Origin: Diphasiastrum complanatum
Lineage: Eukaryota > Streptophyta > Lycopodiopsida > Lycopodiales > Lycopodiaceae
DNA length: 64,000 nt
Assembly (NCBI GenBank): GCA_029204225.1
Contig: CM055101.1
Coordinates: 60,841,340-60,905,339 of the forward strand
Reading direction: 5' to 3'
How positions within the stretch are numbered: position 1 is the stretch's first letter; each line of letters starts with the position of its first letter. Positions 1 through 11,615 of this stretch are shown piece by piece. Position numbers and translations under genes: made by a program. Under the pieces are notes generated by a model. It searched no databases, had not been told where the DNA came from, and worked only from the letters and a program-made list of their open reading frames with translations.

Positions 1-2
1 AT

Positions 3-2081
3 GCTTGTTTGCCCAAATCCTTTTGGGGTGAGTCTCTTGTATGTGCAAACCACTTGATGAATAGGGTGTCTTGCAAAGCAATTGAAGGCAAAACTCCTTA
101 CGAGATGTTGTATGAAAAGAAGCCCAATCTTAATCACTTGAAAGTTTTTGGGTGTATATGCTATGTGCATGTGCCATTGGAAACAAGGACCAAGGAGGAT
201 CCATCTTCCACAAGAGGGATCATGCTTGGATATGCAAGCTCAAGCAAGGGCTACAAAATCTATCTCCCATCCTTGAACAAATTTGTTGTTTCAAGGGATG
301 TCATCTTTGATGAACATCATATGCATATGCTTGAAGAAGGCTCAAGTGCTCCAACAATCAAGAAGAAGATGGCCGAGGAGCAAGATCTTGGTTTTGAGGA
401 GGAGCTCATGGAGGAGCAAGCACCAAACCCACCTATCACACCAAGGAGATCTTCAAGGGCAAAAGTGGAGCCATCAAGGCTCACATATCAAGGCAAAGGA
501 CAGCAAGTTGAGGGTATCTCATCCACTTCTTATGCTTTATCTAGTTTTGAAGAACCGTCTAATGTTGAAGATGCATTGAACTCCAAAGAACGGTATAAAC
601 CTATGTTGGATGAGTATGATGCCTTGATTGAGAATGAAACTTGGTTGCTTGTTGAGAGACCTCAAAGGAATGTAATAGGATGCAAGTGGGTGAATGCAAA
701 TGGGAGTGTTAACAAACATAAAGCAAGATTAGTTGCAAAAGGTTATGCTCAAGAGAGAGGGATAGACTATGAGGAAACTTTTGCACCCGTGGCCAAGATG
801 GTCACAATAAGACTAATCATTGCACTTGCATCACATTTTGGGTGGATTCTATGTCAAATGGATGTCTCTAATGCTTTCTTGAATGGTTTTTTGGAAGAGG
901 ATATCTATATGGAGCAGCCACAAGGATTCATCAAGCATGGAATGGAGAACAAAGTATGCCATCTCCAAAGAAGCATCTATGGCTTGAAGCAAGCCTCGAG
1001 ATCTTGGAATTCAAGACTACATTGCTATCTTATTTCACTTTCTTTTGTTCAAAGTGAATATGATCCCACTCTTTACATTAAGTTTGATGATGTTGGTATT
1101 GTACTTTTACTCATTTATGTAGATGACATCATCATTAGTGGAAATAGTGTTGATGGTATTGAAAAAATCAAGATAGATCTATCCTTAGAGTTCAAGATGG
1201 TAGATCTAGGGTGTCTTCACTTCATCTTAGGCATAGACGTACTTAGAGGGTCTGATTTTATCTTTATAAGTCAAGTAAACTATGCTCAAAGTCTTTTGAA
1301 GAAGTTTAAGATGGAAGTATGCAAAAGTGTTGACACACCAATGGAGCAAGATGTAAAAGTGCCAAATGAAGATGATGAAAGATCCTTCATGGACATCACT
1401 TTGTTTAGGCAACTTATAGGTTCCTTAATGTGGATCACTATAACTAGACCAGATCTTAGCTTTAGTGTATGTAGGTTGAGCCAATCCATGCAAAAGCCAT
1501 TGAATATCCATTGGAAAAAGGCTAAGAGAATTCTAAGATACATCTCAGGTACATTGGATTTTGGGATTCTATATAGAGGAGATGTGATTAACCTTCATGC
1601 ATTTAGTGATTCAGATTTTGCAGGGGACAAGAGGGATAGGAAATCAACAAGTGCCTATTCAACTTTCATAGGAGAAGGTGTGGTTTCATGGCTTTCAAAA
1701 AAGCAAGAAACTATATCTCTATCTTCAACCGAGGCCGAGTACAAAGCTTTGACAACCACTACAAAGGAGGTACTTTGGATCAAGAGATTATTGGTGGAAC
1801 TAAAGATCATGGATTCAGAGGAGGCACAAATCATCTACAATGACAATATATCAGCCCAACACCTTGCATCTAACCCAATCTTCCATGCAAGATCTAAGCA
1901 CATTGAGATATGCCATCACTTTGTGAGAGAAATGGTGCAAGCCAAGGAGATTGCTTTGGAGCATGTTCCAAGCAATGAATGTGTAGCTGATCTACTTACT
2001 AAACCACTTCAAAAGACACCTTTTATGAAGTTCAGATCATCACTTGGAGTGATTAGTAAAGCAATGATTGAACCAAGCTAG
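3..2081 (+). CDS. Ty1/copia pol, partial (integrase end, reverse transcriptase, RNase H)
   Basis: The open frame enters from the left edge and runs about 690 codons without a visible break. It begins in the C-terminal part of a copia integrase. The reverse transcriptase core follows, with QMDVSNAFLNG and the catalytic YVDDIIISG motif. The RNase H domain comes last, with SSTEAEYKAL and the closing ADLLTKPL typical of Ty1/copia. The order integrase, RT, RNase H is diagnostic of copia rather than gypsy. A purine-rich tract and an LTR follow directly. The 5' half lies outside the window. Because the visible frame is open, this is one of the younger elements here. Confidence 0.93.
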   Translation, partial: ACLPKSFWGESLVCANHLMNRVSCKAIEGKTPYEMLYEKKPNLNHLKVFGCICYVHVPLETRTKEDPSSTRGIMLGYASSSKGYKIYLPSLNKFVVSRDVIFDEHHMHMLEEGSSAPTIKKKMAEEQDLGFEEELMEEQAPNPPITPRRSSRAKVEPSRLTYQGKGQQVEGISSTSYALSSFEEPSNVEDALNSKERYKPMLDEYDALIENETWLLVERPQRNVIGCKWVNANGSVNKHKARLVAKGYAQERGIDYEETFAPVAKMVTIRLIIALASHFGWILCQMDVSNAFLNGFLEEDIYMEQPQGFIKHGMENKVCHLQRSIYGLKQASRSWNSRLHCYLISLSFVQSEYDPTLYIKFDDVGIVLLLIYVDDIIISGNSVDGIEKIKIDLSLEFKMVDLGCLHFILGIDVLRGSDFIFISQVNYAQSLLKKFKMEVCKSVDTPMEQDVKVPNEDDERSFMDITLFRQLIGSLMWITITRPDLSFSVCRLSQSMQKPLNIHWKKAKRILRYISGTLDFGILYRGDVINLHAFSDSDFAGDKRDRKSTSAYSTFIGEGVVSWLSKKQETISLSSTEAEYKALTTTTKEVLWIKRLLVELKIMDSEEAQIIYNDNISAQHLASNPIFHARSKHIEICHHFVREMVQAKEIALEHVPSNECVADLLTKPLQKTPFMKFRSSLGVISKAMIEPS

Positions 2082-2083
2082 AT

Positions 2084-2095
2084 AGTGAGAAGGAG
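2084..2095 (+). other. Polypurine tract of the copia element
   Basis: The short purine-rich run just after the pol stop and directly before the TG of the LTR is where plus-strand DNA priming would occur in reverse transcription. Confidence 0.6.
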
Positions 2096-2774
2096 TGTTA
2101 AAAATTCACAATTCTAGCTTGACTAGTTTTGGTCATATGACTTGTAAATAGTTAGATGGTCATGATGTGGCTTGTCACATGTGCCAAATAGCATAGGATT
2201 CCATTCATAAGGATGTTCTCAAGTAGACCTAAGTGTTAGAACCTTTGGAATGAGTCCAAATTATGCTTAGATACAAGGGAGAAAAAATAGGAGCTATTTT
2301 TGGTAATTTTTGCATTGTTGAGGGATCTCCAAGATTCCAACCCTAACTTGGTAGGGATGAAAGATCCACCAAAATTAGAATTAGGGATAGGTTTAGGGCT
2401 ACTCATACCTGCCCAAAACCGTGATGGATCATGTATATATAGGTGATGATATCTCACCAGAAATCAAGCAATTTCATGTTTTTTCTCTCATAATGGTGCA
2501 ATTGCTCTCTATGTTCATAATTGTTTGAGTACTTGTGATTACTAATTATTATAGGATTGAATGTAGGTCTGGTGTACAGTAATCAGACTGTGGGAGGCCA
2601 TACTTTCACACGTGTGAAGCCTTCTTCAAGGATTTGGGCCATTTAGTGAGGTTCAAGCATAGATTTTTGATGGATTTTGATGGTTCAACTTGTGCTAATC
2701 TTATGAAATCATAATCTATTGTTTCCCTCATCATTTCAAGTGTTTTAGGATCCTTATTTGCTGTAATTTTTACA
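2096..2774 (+). repeat. 3' LTR of the copia element (679 bp)
   Basis: It starts TGTTAAAAATTCAC and ends TTTTTACA. Both ends are fixed by an independent inverted copy at 6965-7646, which begins and ends at the same bases. A short open stretch inside (about 2236-2457) is LTR sequence and not a gene, since it recurs in the second copy. Confidence 0.92.
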
Positions 2775-3484
2775 CATCTAGCAATCCTCTAGCAACATGT
2801 TGATGGCTTGACTACAATGATTTCCTAGTCTATTTACCAACTAGACAGTCTTGACAGACAGGTAACTTGACTTTTTCATGAGGATAGTCGAGATCAAGAA
2901 CAATAGATTGTCTAGACATTCGTTGTATAGCAACATGATTTAACTGACCAAGTCTATAATGCCAAAAAAAATCTTTATTTGAATGAATTGAAGTACTGAG
3001 AGCCTGACTAGAGGTAGAAAAACAATGACTCGATTTATACAAGTATCCATGTCTCTTTTCGAGTGCTAGGATCTTGCATGTACTATCAACTACTTTACAC
3101 TGATCACATTCGAATTCTACTCTGTGTCCTAGATTTGTGATTTTGCTTACAGAGAGCAGATTCGTAGATAACTTTGATACATACAGGACTTTAGATAATA
3201 GCTTAGACTGTCCATTTGCAAAGCATAATCTTACAGTGCCTTCACCTTAAATAGCTTGTGTGCTATTGTAGCCAAGGTGAACAAATTTTTGAGTACTGTA
3301 AGGTGTATAGGACTCGAAACAGCCAATGAGGCTAGTCATGTGTTGAGTGGCTCCGGAATCTATGAACCAAGATCTGTCGCTTGATGATTGGTCATGAAGG
3401 CATCATGATCCGCTTCTTGAATAGGCTGTGAAGCTTCTGCAGCTGCATTCGCCACTTGATTTGACTGCCCTTTGTTGTTGTTCT

Positions 3485-4251
3485 TCACTTGAAGTATGCG
3501 GCAGCCTTGTATTTCGTTGTTGTTTCGTTGTAGTATCTACAGAACATCTTCTTCTTTGTCTGTGGATTCAACTGTTCCTTGTGTTGAACTGGTTTCTGGT
3601 TTGGCTTTGATTGCATCGGACCTTTCTTCTTCTGCTGCTTTGCCATGCTCTTGTTGGTGTACAAGGCGTGAGAATCAGCTGAGGAACTCGAGGCTTCATT
3701 CCTTCGCTTGTCTTCCTGCAACAACATAGTAATGACCCTCGAAAGAGTCAATTCTGGATGAGTCATGATGATCATCACCCAGTTGTCGTAAGAACTTGGC
3801 AAGCATCTAAGCAATTGCATCACTGTGTCTTGATCGTCTATGATAGATCCGACAGCGGCCATTTGTCTTAGCAGGTTCTTGAATTGATTAATGTGATTCT
3901 GTAGAGAATCACCATTCGTCATCTTGAGGGAGTAGAATTTCTTCCTAAGATGTAGCTTGGAAGCTATATCTCGCACTTCGTATAGTGTTCTCAAGATGTC
4001 CCAGACTTCTTTCTATGTCTGAGCCTCGGATACATGGCCGATCTAGGTATCTGTGATGTTTGAGGATGATCAGCACGAAAGCTTTTCCATCCGGTGATTG
4101 TCGCGTCCGCTTCGGGTTTCTCTTCTGCACCTATAACAACGTTGTACAATTCTTTTGCCATTAGCACAATTTTCATCTTAAATTTCCACAGATGGTAATT
4201 GGCTCCATCAAGCTTGTCCATGATAGGCCTGGCTTTCCCTTGGGAATCCAT
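3485..4251 (-). pseudogene. copia gag (UBN2-type) remnant of element A
   Basis: Two adjacent open stretches on the minus strand match the copia gag layout. The start MDSQGKARPIMDKLDGANYH leads into the LDG.NYH.WKFKMK signature. Later come the NHINQFKNLLRQMAAVG and LLRCLPSSYDNW motifs of the UBN2 gag family, then a basic, glutamine-rich tail. The gag lies just downstream (minus strand) of the primer-binding site, as expected. It is broken, and its nearest relative in the window is the gag at 61.0-61.35 kb. Confidence 0.85.
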
Positions 4252-4396
4252 GTGGAAGGCTTATTCTAAATGATAGGAGAAACTATCAGTGAATTAAGTA
4301 GGAAAATTTGATACTGAAAAATACAGAACAAAAAAACAATTACTCTATCGGCTAGTAGAGTCTTGTACTATAGAAGTTTATCAAGCTATGAAAATA

Positions 4397-4408
4397 GCTC
4401 TGATACCA
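4397..4408 (-). other. Primer-binding site of copia element A
   Basis: On the minus strand this reads TGGTATCAGAGC, complementary to the 3' end of initiator methionine tRNA, the usual primer of plant copia elements. It abuts the LTR end at 4409. Confidence 0.9.
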
Positions 4409-5513
4409 TGTTGGAGAGAGAGGGGAGATGCATGACGAACACGAATGAGACACGAACTCGAACAAGAAATGAACGAGAAACGAACTCAAACAGAAAATGT
4501 TCGTGTGCAGTGGAACGAGCTATACGACTCTCTCCGTAAGCATGACTACGCCTATCAAATGAACAAAACTTTAATGATGGAAATCATGATCATTCTAGAT
4601 TACGCAGCCAAGCATTAATAGATGAAGTGCCAGAAGAATAATTTGTCACAAATAGCAAGACAAATTATATGTCGCGAATGATTCGCGAAGAGCTAGACTG
4701 TGCTCGACTGGTAATTAGACGCGAATGCTTCGCGAAAGACAAGACTAAATGTTAGTTGTCTATTACCAGAAAGAACGACAAAATGAAGAATAAGCATAGC
4801 AATATCAACACGGATCTGAATGCAGAACAAAGAGCTGTATCAGATTAAGTATATCATGTATACATGTCAATAATGCGGTAGAGCACAAGATAATAGCGGA
4901 CGAAATCGCATGCCCTACGAAAATTATTTCAATCTGTAAAAAGGGGATGAAACCTTAATTCTGACAAGAATGAAAAATCAATGCTCAGGGCATCTACTTT
5001 GTCTACTTCTGTATCTGTGTCTTCACTCGTCAACTTATTCACCCATTAACCTGAATACACAAATGGTATACATTATATTACAGGTGTGCAGATGTTGAAA
5101 GTACAGTGGATGTGTTGTCTATAAGAGATCGTGGGTGGCCGCAGTCGTTGTCCAGTCTATTAGCGCAGCTGCATGGGGGAAGCATGAAAAGCGTGCGACG
5201 TCAATCAATGTTGTGGTGACTGTTGGTAATGACGATGCAAAAAGTGCGTCACTTTTACAAATAGCCTTAGGATTAGATTTACAGGGTGCCTTTGCTTTTA
5301 GGGCACCTTTGGCATTCTATAGGATAGTGTCCCCTTTTTGCCTGTCACCGTAACCTGTGTAAAAGTACAGTGTCACGATTCTTTCGCCTTTTATTCGTCT
5401 GTGCGAATTTGCGTGTAAATATGCAGGCTACACGACAACATTAGTGAATATGCAGCATAAATGGAGGCAGATTAAAATGGGATTTAAGGATAGTAGAAGT
5501 AATAAATCCAACA
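4409..5513 (-). repeat. 5' LTR of copia element A (1105 bp)
   Basis: On the minus strand it begins TGTTGGATTTATT and ends CTCTCTCCAACA next to the primer-binding site. It aligns by eye along its length with the LTR at 61519-62690. It contains several TTCGCGAA-type palindromes near 4679-4735. The 20.8-36.4 kb gene shares none of this sequence. Confidence 0.85.
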
Positions 5514-5568
5514 AGTTGGACGAAGATTAAAATGTCAATTAGTCGATTAGTGAGAGAATAATCCAACA
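5514..5568. other. 55-bp scrap between two LTRs
   Basis: On the minus strand it reads TTGTTGGATTATTCTC and so on, resembling the start of the element A LTR family. It joins element A to a truncated LTR at 5569 and may be a leftover of an earlier insertion. Confidence 0.35.
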
Positions 5569-5735
5569 ACGCCTCCTCACAAATAGCCATAGCCTCATTC
5601 ACATTAGAAGGGCCCTAAAGTGACTTACTCCACTTAGATGCACATTGGGCCTTTACCACATTTACATTAATGAGTACATTTCAAGTATGTCATTAATAGC
5701 CAACAAAGTGGCATTACCCAATAGTATTTCCAACA
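5569..5735 (-). repeat. 3' LTR of element D, truncated
   Basis: This matches the first roughly 167 bp of the 8051-8356 LTR with few differences. The outer end is missing, and the alignment stops at 5569. Confidence 0.8.
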
Positions 5736-6964
5736 CCCTCCCTTAAGGTCAACTTTGTTGGAGCTTTTACATCATGTCTTAAAAATCACTAGAGCACGCT
5801 TTCTCTACACATTTTCTTTACATGACAAATAATTCCATTTCTCGTGCATATTAGGATCTATGCATTTACATCTTACATACAATGACCATCGTCAACAATG
5901 TTACCATGTAAACCTATCCTGCATTATCAAACCTCCAAGAAAATATATTGCCTGAAAAAAAACAAATTGTTCTTTAGTAGCATAGCATAGAAAATTAAAT
6001 CTTCGGCTACTTCACCATAATCTGAGGGGATGCAACTTCTTTGTAAAGCTGGAGCAGTTCACTTTGCAAGGTTGAAGGCTGTTCTGCAAGGTAAGAACTT
6101 CACAACCGTATATGACACAAAAACTTATGTTGTCATCTTTCACTACCGATCTATCACTCTTAGGAAACTTCAGCAAATTTTAAAGCAACAAGGCAAAAAA
6201 TCATCTTGAAGTTTTGCATAATCTGTAGCTAGGGCTGATCTTTTGACAACCTTTCAATTTGAAAGTTTCATTCTGACAAAATCTTCTTTAAATAATAGAC
6301 TTTCAAACATCTTTCAATTTAGGCTTAGGACACACTTCATCATAGGTTCATTCAAAAAGACCATAGACTGGTTAATAGTCGTCAGGAACCAGCATTTCCA
6401 TAGTAGCAATGGCAAGTTCTTTATCCAAGCGGCTCAGGCCTGCATTTCTATCGCCTTTGTAGACTGGCCGGACAGCGGATACTTCTTCTCTCCACGCATG
6501 ATGCATTTTCACATTTCTACACTCACGTAGGATTTACGAGAGAGACAACCGCTCAACCGGCATGGGATAGCGACTGGATCCTTCATACATTCAATGTCCC
6601 CCACACGACCCATCCACTGACTGCGCATTTAGGATGGCCGATTTTGTAGTTGAAAGAGCGATTCGAGGGAATTTTGGCGCATCTGTTTCATCGTAGCAGT
6701 GTCCAGAAGCTAGTCTTGCATCTACAAGGCAGGTGCCTGTAGCTGATTTCTGTTCATTGCATTTGAGGCAGTGATCTAACTGGAGCATAGCACACTAATG
6801 AGAATTTGCCTTTGAGGCAGCGATTCATGTCTTGAAAAAAGATTGTTGACAACCGTGCATTGCCCCGGCCATGATTCTTGAGAAGAAATATGCGTGTTCT
6901 TGAAAGGGGCTGACACATTCATTCGGAAGATAGAAGCATATACATCTTTGAAGGTGCATGTGAC

Positions 6965-7646
6965 TGTAAAAATTATAGCAAATAAGGATCCTAAAACACT
7001 TGAAATGATGAGGGAAATAATAGATTATGATTTCATAAGATTAGCACAAGTTGAACCATCAAAATCCATCAAAAATCTATGCTTGAACCTCACTAAATGG
7101 CCCAAATCCTTGAAGAAGGCTTCACACGTGTGAAAGTACGGCCTCCCACAGTCTGAGTACTGTACACCATACCTACATTCAATCCTATAATCATTAGTAA
7201 TCACAAGTACTCAAACAATTATGGACATAGAGAGCAATTGCACCATTATGACAGAAAAATCATGAAATTGCTTGATTGATTTTGGTGAGATATCATCACC
7301 TATATATACATGATCCATCACGGTTTTGGGCAGGTATGAGTAGCCCTAAACCTATCCCTAATGCTAATTTTGGTGGTTCTTTCATCCCTACCAAGTTAGG
7401 GTTGGAATCTTGGAGATCCCTCAACAATGCAAAAATTACCAAAAATAGCTCCTATTTTTTCTCTCTTGTATCTAAGCATAATTTGGACTCATTCCAAAGG
7501 TTCTAACACCTAGGTCTACTTGAGAACATCCTTATGAATGGAATTCTATGCTATTTGGCACGTGTGACAAGCCACATCATGACCATCTAACTATTTACAA
7601 GTCATATGACCAAAACTAGTCGAGCTAGAATTGTGAATTTTTAACA
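6965..7646 (-). repeat. Solo copia LTR with perfect 5-bp target duplication
   Basis: This is a full-length inverted copy of the 2096-2774 LTR (682 against 679 bp), TGTTAAA to TTTTTACA on the minus strand. It is flanked by GTGAC at 6960-6964 and GTGAC at 7647-7651, so the insertion site is fixed. No internal region remains, which is the usual product of recombination between the two LTRs of one element. Confidence 0.95.
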
Positions 7647-8038
7647 GTGACTACATCTAGCCTCCTTCGGATCTGCACACAAAACATTTTGATCCTCTCT
7701 TTTCCATAAGGATGCTCGCTTGCCTATCAATAACAATGGCTCTAGACATCAACATACTCCATATTTTCAAAAACTACCTATCCACATTGTGCAATCTTCC
7801 CAATCAGAACCAAGAAAGCATTCAAATGATTCTCTCTCCTTTATTTCATTTTCATTCTGCACAAATGTAGAATCATCCTATTTCATCATACAGAAATAGA
7901 AACTGGAGAATGAATCTCTGTTTATTAACAAAACAAAAGAACTTCTACATTTGGAAAATTTCTCAGCAACTTAAATGCTATCAAAATCTCCTAAGAATAT
8001 AATTGCATGCCCGGATCTGTAGGAGTTAGCCATTCCCT

Positions 8039-8050
8039 GCTCTGATACCA
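8039..8050 (-). other. Primer-binding site of element D
   Basis: TGGTATCAGAGC on the minus strand, complementary to initiator methionine tRNA and directly inside the 5' LTR. Confidence 0.88.
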
Positions 8051-8356
8051 TGTTGAAATCAGAGCATGCAATAGAGATCAAGCCATATTACACAAGAGAG
8101 ATGGAGAGAGAACAATATACTTGTATTCAATAATCTTGCACCATACAATGAGATAAGAGGAAGATACATGAGAGAGAGGAGGAGGAGGTTATGCCTCCTC
8201 ACAAATAGCCATAGCCTTATTCACATTAGAAAAGCCCTAAAGTGACTTACTCCACTTAGAGGCACATTGGGCCTTTACCACAATTACATTAATGAGTACA
8301 TTTCAAGTATGTCATTAATAGCCAACAAAGTGGCATTACCCAATAGTATTTCCAAC
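8051..8356 (-). repeat. 5' LTR of element D (306 bp)
   Basis: On the minus strand it runs from TTGGAAATAC to GATTTCAACA and abuts the TGGTATCAGAGC primer-binding site at 8050-8039. Confidence 0.8.
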
Positions 8357-9981
8357 TATGATAATTGGGACATTGGAAAAACTATGATAATTGGATCTTT
8401 TGACGTATGGGAGTTGCGACACAGTAGTTACCTTAATTTATATGGTACTTTTATGACTCCCCTTACCGTCAACGATTCTTCTAGGTGTGCACTTCCTATG
8501 ACATGCTAGTTGATCACTATTGTGTTGGATGAGGTTTCTAGGTGACAAGTGTGCATAGCATGGCAATTTCTTAGAATTGGCAGTGGTCTTTGAGTCAACT
8601 TTGTGGTGTTATTTTGTAGGGTCTAACAACATCCTCTTTGAGCTGAATAGGCAAAGGGACTTTATTTTCATTCTACTCTCCAAATTTATGCTTCTTTGGA
8701 AACTGGAATGCATCACATGAGTGATCTTGAACTTTTAGAACATTTCACTCTCTCCAATGTGCACTCTTTTGTCTATCACTTTGTTTGACTCTTCGAATTA
8801 TGATCCTATCAATGTCCCTCAAAACGTACCATTAGAGGAGTTCCAAGGCCCAAAAGGGCTGTCTAAAATATGCCACATAAGAGAGAGAAAACTGTCGGAT
8901 TTTAAAACTTTGACCAAGTTTTTGGTCTGCCCGCACTACTCCGATCACTTGACCTCACTAGTAACGTGTGTAGTTAACTGGAAGTTGGGTAGCCGCAATG
9001 CATGGGGTCCATACTTCAAGAATCTATTTTCTACCATAAACTAACATGACTTCTCTTGTAAATGCAAAGCGTATTGCATATCAAAGTTTCTTTCCATCTA
9101 CTTATAACGTTCACATCAAAGGAAAACAGTCTTATCGATCTGAATATCATGGAAAGAAACTTTGAATATTTTGGATCACAATGAGCGCCAACGTGAATCT
9201 AAATTTTTGCAATTCAGAAAATATGGAGTGTGGTGGATCAAAAGGAGCGGCAAGGTTATTTCAAACTTTTGCAATTCAAAAATTTGCAATTTCAAAACAC
9301 ATCTATTGAAAAAGTATAACTGCAAAGCTTTGATTTTGCTCATAACTGCAAAGCTTTGCTTTTGCATATAAAGCAAGTAACATGGAGTGTGTTGGATCAA
9401 AAAGAGCACCAAGGTTATTTCAACCTTTTGCAGTTGAAATTTTTTTCCGGTTAAGATGAGCATTAATAGCTTGCAAGATATATAACAATTTGGTTTTCTA
9501 CTAGATTAATCTATCGATTATTAAGATGTCTAATAAGTATCGTCTCCATATTGATCTTCCTACAGAATATGCTCCACTGTTGAAAAAAAATCTGAAAGGA
9601 TCCACCTTACTAGTTCACCAAAACATGGATCACAGGACGGAGAACAGGAAACATTGTGATATATGGGCTGATGGAAGTTTATATCCAATCCATCCAAGCT
9701 CAATGCAACATCCAAATTTTAGATCAGTCACACAACTCATATTGTTTTTGTGTGAAGGACACACATGCCAACATAAAAGTTTTGAGCTCTTAAAAACAAA
9801 ACCATCTATTCATCATCGAAATACAATTGATTTCCCTACTTAAGAGCTGTATTCATACTTCACTCACTTTAATAAAACAATAAAGGAATAAGTGTATCCA
9901 GAAGTATACCTCAATATTTGCTCTCATTTCATGCTCAATGGGAAAGGCAGGTGTGAATTAGGTACTATTCTGTGAGTGACA
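8357..9981. other. Stretch without a recognised gene
   Basis: Nothing identifiable is coded here. An imperfect direct repeat pair lies at about 9222-9283 and 9380-9440. A 105-codon open stretch at 9526-9843 (plus) has no motif I recognise and is probably chance or a decayed repeat. Confidence 0.5.
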
Positions 9982-11014
9982 TGTTGTGAGAAAATCAGAT
10001 CCAAAACACACTTAAGGGATCAATTAGATCTCGGCTAAATTTGGATGCACATCTAGAATCATTCACAAGCTAGAAATCATACATCTACCATGCTAGAACT
10101 TAGAAATTCATGTAGATTTTATCAAAATCACTAAGATCTGATATAGTACTATCGCGTTCCATCCAATAGTTGCAACAAACTATTCTTCACATGTGTGGAC
10201 TCAAGCACACCAAGAACATTCACATTCTACATGTACACAAGAAATCAAGATATCATGAAAAATATGAAAAAAATGGATATAGAATCAAAAGAGGAAAGTT
10301 CTCTATAGAAAATGAGAACAAGAAAATCAATTCTCCATGCTAGTATAGCTATTTATAACATCTGTGAAAATTGTCAACTAGTTTCAACATTCTATTTGGC
10401 AATTTTGCAGGCCAAAGTGAAATCTCAACTTAGAATTAGTTTCATAAATGTCAATAAAGCTCTAAATAGTGTTATTACTATTTTTAGCGAGTAGCTAAGT
10501 GGATGAGGTCAAGTTTGGACCCATTCTAATTGGTCAAATTTGGTACATTGCATTTGGACTAGTTTTTCTAGGTTTTTGGTTAAGTACCTAGAAATTGCCA
10601 TTTTAGGGCATAGTTGGAGAATAGGGCCAAATGAGATATTGGATGTCATAAATAGTTGTACTTGCATGGAGAACATTATTCATTAGTTGATCATTTGTGT
10701 TGAGATCTCATCTTTGTTGCTTCTATGTCCATCTCATGTCATTTTCTCATGTATCTTGAGTTTCTATGTGTAGAATGTTGATTTTTTTGTAGATCTTGAA
10801 TCCTCACATTTGAAGGATAGTAGGCTGCTGCTGTTGTATGGACAGGGACAGTACCTTACTATATTTTTGTGTTCATGATCAGATCTATGTGATTTATGCA
10901 AGAGTAGCATGCTAAAATTGTCGATTTCTACCTTCTAACTAGTTCTAGATGTGTTGATCAAATTGACCCAAGATAAGGATCCATTAAGTGCATTTTGGAT
11001 CATAACTTTTCACA

Positions 11015-11026
11015 TGGTATCAGAGC
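11015..11026 (+). other. Primer-binding site of element E
   Basis: TGGTATCAGAGC directly follows the presumed LTR end CACA. Confidence 0.9.
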
Positions 11027-11615
11027 AGGTTGCAGGTCAAATTTGGAGATTCAACCCTTTCTAGTATTGAATTTCAGGGCACCATAAATTCTGTATGGAT
11101 TTGGAGGCTCTACAAACTCAAATCAAGTTCTTGGAAACATAGAAAGTGGATCTTTGTGATCCTATCACCAGTTTAGGTCAAATCACTTGTAGTAGGCCAA
11201 TTTTTTAGTCTATTCATTGGAATTTGGAGACAAAAATTGCCTATGGTAGATAATCATACATTCTACTAGATGTCATATCAAGATTCTAGCTTTTGCATCT
11301 AGATTCTTCTTGATTCAATATTTTGTATTTTGGAGAAACCCTATTTTTGGTAGGATCTCTTGATTTTTAGGTTAATGGACTTTTAAAGAGTATAATTCTA
11401 TATTAGGTATTATCAAAAGTTCATCATATTCTGTTTAGATCTATTGTGATCAAGAAATCAAGATTCTATGTGCTAGGAATTGCTAGAAAGAAGAGAAAAA
11501 GGAGAGGATAGAATGTTCCATATCTTTGTGATTTCTTCTTGAGTTTCATTTGTTGATTTCAAGGGAGTGCTTTGTGCATTGGAACATGTTCAAAGTGAAG
11601 ATAAATCATTACAAT

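Larger units (their letters stand above)
2775..5513 (-). mobile_element. Ty1/copia element A, 5' part (minus strand), broken
   Basis: Read on the minus strand: 5' LTR (5513-4409), primer-binding site (4408-4397), gag (4251-3485), then a pre-integrase zinc region near 3042-2830 (HYRLGQLNH, VCQDCLVGK). It stops at 2775 where the LTR of the first copia element begins, so that element probably inserted into this one. RT and RNase H are absent. It is broken in several places and belongs to the same LTR family as the element at 60.1-62.7 kb. Confidence 0.85.
5569..8356 (-). mobile_element. Short non-autonomous LTR element D (minus strand)
   Basis: Near-identical direct repeats lie at 5569-5735 (3' LTR, shortened) and 8051-8356 (5' LTR, 306 bp), both starting TTGGAAATACTATTGGG on the minus strand. 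A tRNA-Met primer-binding site (8050-8039) and a polypurine tract (5750-5736, AAGGGAGGG) sit where expected. The interior has no recognisable gag or pol, so the element was probably mobilised in trans (LARD/TRIM-like). A solo LTR of another family interrupts it at 6965-7646. Confidence 0.78.

Noticed and set aside
2236-2457. 73-76 codon frame also found at 7276-7506, apparently conserved
   Set aside because: Both lie inside copies of the same LTR. The similarity is due to the repeat and not to protein selection.
9526-9843. A possible small protein gene of 105 codons
   Set aside because: No recognisable motif, promoter or splice support. Composition fits chance in AT-rich DNA.
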